Source: an uncultured Planococcus sp. (lineage in GTDB: Bacteria; Bacillota; Bacilli; Bacillales_A; Planococcaceae). From it: a stretch of DNA of 64,000 bases. How positions within the stretch are numbered: position 1 is the stretch's first letter; each line of letters opens with the position of its first letter. The position numbers were made by a program, and so were the translations under genes. Positions 59,941-64,000 of this stretch are shown here, in pieces. The notes beneath the pieces were generated by a model. The model searched no databases, was not told the origin of the DNA, and worked only from the letters and a program-made list of their open reading frames with translations. The stretch is taken from NCBI GenBank assembly GCA_947502505.1, contig CANNAE010000001.1, forward strand, positions 301,265 to 365,264, read 5' to 3'.

Positions 59941-60591
59941 ATGGCAAACACTGTGTTGGAACAGGTAGGATTCATTATCGGGGACTGGATTCCTAAGGAG
60001 GCATCGATCGCTGTAGCGGCTGATGATCGATATATCTACTATAAAGCCGGTGTCCACGACCTCTCGATTAAAGAAGGGCAGCCGGTCTCAGCGGGTACCA
60101 TTGCCGCACGTGTCGCTAAAGAAGGAAGCAAAGTCGAAATGTATGTCGAAGAAGCTGTTCTCGGATCCGCTTATTATGGCATTGGCTATCCGATCACCAT
60201 CGATCACCGGGATGCCGTGCTGGTCATCACCTTGCCGCCTGATTATGTGGTAGGGAGAAAAAAGCCCCTAGCGTTCCTGACAGGCAAACAAGACGACAGT
60301 TGGCGTCCGGTTCCCGTCGAGAAAGTATCCCATATCGAAAGCAGCCAGAAGAAAACCTGGTTCTACGCAGACGAAGATCCTTATTGCTCAAGCCGTACGC
60401 TGAAGAACCTGAAAGAGCAATTGCCTGATTATTTCTTGGCCGTCCATCGTTCGTTTATCGTCAATGTGCATTATATAGAAGCAATCGCAAAAGACGTCGC
60501 CTCAAATTATGTTCTGACTTTGCGCGACGGTTCAACGATTCCCGTCAGCCAAAACTATACAGCCGAAGTGCGCAGCCGCCTCGGATTTTAA
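59941..60591 (+). CDS. LytTR-family regulator, likely controlling the glyoxylate shunt
   Basis: 216 aa from ATG 59941 (AAAGGGG 9 nt upstream). The N-terminal ~110 residues form a small sensor-like domain (GFIIGDWIPKEASIAVAADDRYIYYKAG), not a receiver. The C-terminal LytTR domain (~115-214) shows VEKVSHIESSQKKTWFYA, LPDYFLAVHRSFIVNVHYIEAI, GSTIPVSQNY. Divergent from aceA with LytTR-like half-sites between, so regulation of aceAB is inferred. The signal is unknown. Confidence 0.85.
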   Translation: MANTVLEQVGFIIGDWIPKEASIAVAADDRYIYYKAGVHDLSIKEGQPVSAGTIAARVAKEGSKVEMYVEEAVLGSAYYGIGYPITIDHRDAVLVITLPPDYVVGRKKPLAFLTGKQDDSWRPVPVEKVSHIESSQKKTWFYADEDPYCSSRTLKNLKEQLPDYFLAVHRSFIVNVHYIEAIAKDVASNYVLTLRDGSTIPVSQNYTAEVRSRLGF

Positions 60592-60681
60592 CAATCTTTA
60601 CAATCGGTTCGGCAGGAAATGGAGGGCGCAAGTGGAATACTTAACGCAGAACGTAAAACAAGAGGAAAGGTGGAGGCGGAT

Positions 60682-60987
60682 ATGACCATCTGGCCTAAAT
60701 CCAAGCTCGGCAATATTTCTGTTGTCTTTACGGCTGTCCCCTTATTGCTTGCGCTGATTATCACCCTTGCCGGCGCGTTCCAGGAGTTGCCGCTGGCGTT
60801 TGACGGGGAGCTGTCCAATAACTGGCTTTTGACGTTTTTTCTATTGATGTCCCTTGCCTCCTTTGTTGTCGCATTCGTTTCCGGCATCAGTTCAATGCTG
60901 ATCCGGGGAGAACGTTCCATGGCAGTCATTGCTTCTATCGTAGTTTCCGTCATCGCGCTCGTCGTTTCGTGGAGTTGGTGGATCTAG
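60682..60987 (+). CDS. Small three-helix membrane protein
   Basis: 101 aa from ATG 60682 (GGAGGCGG upstream). Three hydrophobic helices (~10-35, ~45-68, ~78-99) and a Trp-rich end (VVSWSWWI). The family is not recognised. It follows the LytTR gene by 90 bp and may share its transcript. Confidence 0.65.
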   Translation: MTIWPKSKLGNISVVFTAVPLLLALIITLAGAFQELPLAFDGELSNNWLLTFFLLMSLASFVVAFVSGISSMLIRGERSMAVIASIVVSVIALVVSWSWWI

Positions 60988-61000
60988 ATTCTTCTATATA

Positions 61001-61034
61001 AAAAAGCCGTTGAGAACTGGCTCAACGGCTTTTG
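61001..61034. terminator. Bidirectional terminator
   Basis: AAAAGCCGTTGAG / CTCAACGGCTTTT with a 6-nt loop between converging genes. Confidence 0.9.
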
Positions 61035-61044
61035 GCAATTTACT

Positions 61045-61611
61045 TTATTTCTTTTCGTGTTTCCTTATTTTTTCAAGTACTTCTTCTTGTTCTTTATCGA
61101 CATCGGAAGTCGCAGGAATGAAGGGACTTTCATTGAAATCCCTCCGTTTTCCGTAGCGAATCATTTCATAGATAATCATGCCATTATTAGGCATTCCGCC
61201 TTGGGTCTTCATAGGAATTGCATCGAACAACAAGTAAAACAGTGCATAGAAAACGAAACGCTCCCAGAAAGTGATAAACGTATCGAAGACGCCATTGGCA
61301 AGGAGGGCATTGATGGTCAAGGCAAGCGAAAGCGTCATCAAGATCGGGCTGGCATAAAGAAAGACGTAGGCGACTTTGCCATCCCTTTTCAAGGAATCAT
61401 AAGAAAACCAGCTATACAATTGATAATACTTGCGCACATCCACAATCCCGATCTTAAAGGCACGCGGCCCGGAACCGATGGTGAGCCTTGGATTGTTAAC
61501 CCCGACGAGTTCACTTGCGATGAAATAGCCGGATTCCCTAAGCAAAATCGTCAGCGGCAATATAATAAAAGCGGAAATAACGAGTGAAAAAACGTCGGAT
61601 ATGCCGAACAT
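61045..61611 (-). CDS. Membrane protein resembling an M50 (site-2) protease without the catalytic motifs
   Basis: 188 aa. ATG 61611, AAAGGAGAA upstream. Helix 1 carries LRESGYFIASELVGVNNPRL, which aligns with the M50 HExxHFxxA block but reads RESGY. RLTIGSGPRAFKIG matches the following M50 strand. LFDAIPMKTQGGMPNNG stands where N-x-P-x-P-LDGG is expected. So the fold looks like a rhomboid/S2P relative with a dead active site. It is expressed from a long structured leader (61673-61841). Confidence 0.65.
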   Translation of the reverse strand: MFGISDVFSLVISAFIILPLTILLRESGYFIASELVGVNNPRLTIGSGPRAFKIGIVDVRKYYQLYSWFSYDSLKRDGKVAYVFLYASPILMTLSLALTINALLANGVFDTFITFWERFVFYALFYLLFDAIPMKTQGGMPNNGMIIYEMIRYGKRRDFNESPFIPATSDVDKEQEEVLEKIRKHEKK

Positions 61612-61672
61612 CGAATTCTCCTTTCTGCTTTAAATGAAAAAACAAAAAGTGCATAAATGAGATAATTGCGCA

Positions 61673-61841
61673 AAATAAAAACACCAAAAAGAAGCTTGCA
61701 CTCTCTTGGCGTTACTCCAGCTCAATCGTCTGGCTCACTCGACCGAATTATTAAAATAGGACCCATCAGCATGGGGAAACGGCGAGGCCTTCCCGCGTAA
61801 ATACTGGAGACGCCCTGTTAAAGAGCAGAATCAATTTTCAT
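61673..61841 (-). ncRNA. Structured mRNA leader, riboswitch-like, class not identified
   Basis: Minus-strand transcript. A long-range helix (CTCTT, then GGCGTCTCCAG at the 5' side; CTGGAG(ta)ACGCC, then AAGAG at the 3' side) closes a ~120-nt domain holding two hairpins (GGGAA / TTTCCC and CCCAT / ATGGG). The 3' strand ACGCCAA also pairs with TTGGTGT just before TTTTATTTT (61673-61712), giving a terminator that excludes the closing helix. It matches none of the classes I checked by memory. Confidence 0.65.
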
Positions 61842-61847
61842 GGTTTT

Positions 61848-61876
61848 ATGATAGCCAATGATTTAGGCGGTGTCAA
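61848..61876 (-). promoter_or_regulatory. Near-consensus sigma-A promoter of the structured leader
   Basis: Minus strand TTGACA, 17-bp spacer, TATCAT: eleven of twelve consensus bases with ideal spacing. Transcription would start at about 61841 and give a ~230-nt leader before the ATG at 61611. Confidence 0.82.
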
Positions 61877-62077
61877 AATATCTACCCAGCGATTTTGAGT
61901 GCCCCTGCAAGAAGGGGGTGCTGTGCAATTTACATATTTTAAAAATAAAAAAGAGTGAATTTCTATGTAAAAAAATATAAAAACATCTAAATTGTAATAA
62001 AACGATGATTGTATTGTCTAGATAAAGGGTACTTAAGTAATAATGTAACGAAAAATACAGGAAAGAAGGGAAGTAAA

Positions 62078-62923
62078 ATGACTAATTTTCATTTGAACCC
62101 TGTCCCTCCAGCCCAAAAGAAAAACCTTCACAGCCGAAAAGGGAATAAGCGGCTATCCAAAATTCTCCTGTCGTTTGCGCTCGTCTCTTCTGCAGCCGCT
62201 GCTGGCCCCATCATGACAACCAGCGCGGCAACGGAAGTGGCCAGTTATCACACCGTGAAAAAGGGAGAGACCTTCTACAGTATCGCGAAAAAATACGGAT
62301 TGGTCGTAGAACAGCTGATGGCGGCGAATTTCACCACGAATACGAAAATCATCGCCGGACAAACAATTGCCATCCCGCATAAAGGCCAAGCCTGGTCAGG
62401 AAATCAGGAAGATTTGGATGCAAGAAACTATCGAGTGGTCAAAGGGGATACTTTGTATTCCATTTCCAAACGAACCGGCGTTTCAATCGACAGCATCAAG
62501 AGAATGAATAACTTAACATCCGACTTGATCATGGTCGGGCAAATTCTGGCGCTTTACCCGGATGTCGGGGTGATTCACCGCACTTCCGCGACTTATCATG
62601 TAAAGTCTGGAGACACGAAATACACGCTCAACAATAAATTCGGCAATACGGTTACCTTGCCGAGCGGTGAATTGCAGGTGCTGCAGCCGCTCGAAATTAC
62701 CGGAAAAGTGCTTGAACTCACAACAGAAGAACCTTTCGGGTTGGCAGATGGCCGAGTGATCGAAGTAAAGGTCGGCGATGACTATTACGCCGTCAATCTT
62801 TACCAAGGAAACGATTCAATCCAATATTTGGCGGACCGCAACGATCTCAGGCTGACGTTTACAGTCGTCCGTGTCGGCGAGCGTTATGAAATGGTTTCTT
62901 ATGCCGTGCAGGAATTGGAATAG
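62078..62923 (+). CDS. Secreted protein with two LysM domains
   Basis: 281 aa from ATG 62078 (AAGAAGGGAAG upstream). Basic N-terminus, then a signal peptide (LSKILLSFALVSSAAAAGPIMTTSAA). Two LysM domains (YHTVKKGETFYSIAKKYGL ~57-100 and YRVVKGDTLYSISKRTGV ~117-160). A third, weaker LysM-like start (YHVKSGDTKYTLNNKFGN) opens a beta-rich C-terminal domain with no hydrolase motif. A cell-wall-bound protein of unknown activity. Confidence 0.85.
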   Translation: MTNFHLNPVPPAQKKNLHSRKGNKRLSKILLSFALVSSAAAAGPIMTTSAATEVASYHTVKKGETFYSIAKKYGLVVEQLMAANFTTNTKIIAGQTIAIPHKGQAWSGNQEDLDARNYRVVKGDTLYSISKRTGVSIDSIKRMNNLTSDLIMVGQILALYPDVGVIHRTSATYHVKSGDTKYTLNNKFGNTVTLPSGELQVLQPLEITGKVLELTTEEPFGLADGRVIEVKVGDDYYAVNLYQGNDSIQYLADRNDLRLTFTVVRVGERYEMVSYAVQELE

Positions 62924-62947
62924 CATCAGCCATACCAGGAAAGACGA

Positions 62948-62989
62948 AAAAATCACCCAGACGCAATTGGCCTGGGTGATTTTTTTATA
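62948..62989. terminator. Terminator of the LysM gene
   Basis: AAAATCACCCAG / CTGGGTGATTTT with T-runs on both strands. It may also end the converging methyltransferase transcript. Confidence 0.88.
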
Positions 62990-63018
62990 TGGCTTTTTGT
63001 TTTCGCTAGTGGGCATAG

Positions 63019-63969
63019 TTAAGCAATTGCATGTTGCGCCTTGGTTTTCTCGCAGACGAGGATTTCACGCAAGAACAGCGATTTTTTAGCGATACAGCGG
63101 TCGGTGATCGTGAATCCGGCTTGTTCTATCATATGGTCGATCGGTTCGATGGTCACTACCAGCAATTTTTCCGCAACCGGTAAAGCGTGGTTGAGGATTT
63201 GCTGTTGTTCATCAGGCGTGGCGTGCGTGTACAGATTATAAGGCATATCAATAATGGCGACATCATAGCGTTCTTGAATATCGGCAATGGCCCCGAGGTC
63301 GACCGAACCCGATAAACCGAAATGCGCGATGTTTTCCCGTGAACCGTCGACGACGAGTGGATTGATATCGCGCCCGACAATGTCGATCCCCATCGACAGG
63401 GCTTCGACCAGTACGGTCCCGATGCCGCAGCAAGGGTCGATCGCTTTGATGCCTATGGGCACCGGTACGGCGATATTGGCGATGGCGCGAGCGGTTTTTG
63501 TGCTGAGCGCAGTAGAATATTCACGTGGTTTTTGCTGGTGTTTGAACCACACGGATTCACTCAATTGATAGATGCCAAAATGCCAGCGGCCATCATAGGG
63601 CAGCAAGCCGAAGATTATATCTGGATTGTGGACATCGGCTTTGCCTTTAATGACAAAGCCGATTTGGCGTTCCATATCGCGCTTTTCTTCAAAATTTACT
63701 TGCTCAGCATCATCCAAGCCGTTGATTTTCGGAAAGATCACCTTGAATGTAGCGTCTTCCATATCCAGTTCCGCGGCTTGTTTTACGATGGCCGCAAGAT
63801 CGGCGCCATCAAATAATAGCTCGATCCGCTCCTTGATGAAGGGGCTTCGGCCTGGGTCGATCGCGCACTGGCTTTTGATGACTTTGCTGTCAGTGTCTTT
63901 TCCGAAAAAGGCGCGCATTTCCAGTTGGCATAAATCCTTTTCATCCTGATGGTAAGCATACGTGTACAT
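63019..63969 (-). CDS. TRM11-like SAM-dependent RNA methyltransferase
   Basis: 316 aa from ATG 63969 (AGGCGGA upstream); a TTG at 63999 is possible, so the annotated 5' end is tentative near the window edge. N-terminal half without clear motifs, then a Rossmann methyltransferase (~175-310): AIDPCCGIGTVLVEALSMG (motif I), DINPLVVDGSRENI, and DMPYN, which replaces the NPPY/DPPY catalytic motif of guanine-N2 tRNA methylases. Likely substrate is a guanosine in tRNA or rRNA. Confidence 0.82.
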   Translation of the reverse strand: MYTYAYHQDEKDLCQLEMRAFFGKDTDSKVIKSQCAIDPGRSPFIKERIELLFDGADLAAIVKQAAELDMEDATFKVIFPKINGLDDAEQVNFEEKRDMERQIGFVIKGKADVHNPDIIFGLLPYDGRWHFGIYQLSESVWFKHQQKPREYSTALSTKTARAIANIAVPVPIGIKAIDPCCGIGTVLVEALSMGIDIVGRDINPLVVDGSRENIAHFGLSGSVDLGAIADIQERYDVAIIDMPYNLYTHATPDEQQQILNHALPVAEKLLVVTIEPIDHMIEQAGFTITDRCIAKKSLFLREILVCEKTKAQHAIA

Positions 63970-64000
63970 AAATCCGCCTGTTGGCGATAATGGTTTCAAT

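Noticed and set aside
61690..61831. ydaO-yuaA (c-di-AMP) riboswitch for the downstream LysM gene
   Set aside because: The conserved ydaO blocks are absent, and promoter and terminator both point to the minus strand, away from the LysM gene.

Overview
The window looks like chromosome from a low-to-mid GC Bacillota, most likely Planococcaceae (Planococcus/Planomicrobium-like). The reasons are strong AGGAGG-type ribosome sites, Bacillus-type gene families (ComK, S-box metIC, thioredoxin-coupled ArsC, PadR-ChrA, a KinB-like kinase, YhfH-like mini-protein), TTG/GTG starts, and short oppositely oriented operons ending in strong stem-loop terminators. The genus is an inference. I see no rRNA, tRNA, CRISPR array, transposase or phage gene.

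Layout. 1-2650: tail of a cyclic-di-GMP-controlled exopolysaccharide locus of the YdaJKLMN/Pss type. 2801-10679: DUF4126 protein, LysM polysaccharide deacetylase, a ComK-like competence factor divergent from a small SigH-like sigma factor, an orphan membrane kinase, UV endonuclease UvsE, and single enzymes. 11159-21792: a tandem-kinase hybrid sensor and a PhoB-type regulator followed by an exopolysaccharide operon (Wzz/YveK-like, tyrosine kinase, FlaA1-type dehydratase, degenerate CapK, DegT aminotransferase). 21870-28799: YeiH transporter, small proteins, malic enzyme, and metI-metC behind a SAM-I riboswitch. 29161-31225: a four-gene operon joining cobalamin-sensor parts to an RsbR-like STAS protein. 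31350-36661: CDF metal exporter, then an ars cluster (arsR, arsC, arsD, arsA, a phosphatase and a HesB-like protein) with no arsenite pump gene. 37000-47405: NUDIX, HIT, amidohydrolase, a MerR-controlled acyl-CoA operon, a HAD pseudogene, PadR-ChrA and a luciferase-like oxidoreductase. 47483-51866: a duplicated-motif small protein, an anchored protein, a GlnQ/P/H-type amino acid ABC transporter, and pyrrolidone carboxyl peptidase. 52010-55299: ABC-2 exporter. 55599-63969: HAD phosphatase, the glyoxylate shunt aceA-aceB with a divergent LytTR regulator, a degenerate M50-like membrane protein behind a long structured leader, a LysM protein and a TRM11-like methyltransferase.

Themes. Regulatory DNA is unusually readable. 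There is an ArsR palindrome between -35 and -10, a perfect PadR inverted repeat right after -10, a MerR palindrome in a 19-bp spacer, LytTR half-sites between aceA and its regulator, OmpR-type direct repeats before the EPS operon, and an attenuator-like leader with a near-consensus promoter at 61.7-61.9 kb. Intergenic regions also carry a family of structured repeats (six copies in four sequence types) whose arms differ between types but stay self-complementary.

Most novel candidates: the split cobalamin/STAS operon (29.2-31.2 kb), the unidentified leader RNA and its pseudo-protease gene (61.0-61.9 kb), and the comK/sigma pair (5.8-7.0 kb). Functions are read from motifs and context only; no database search was possible.
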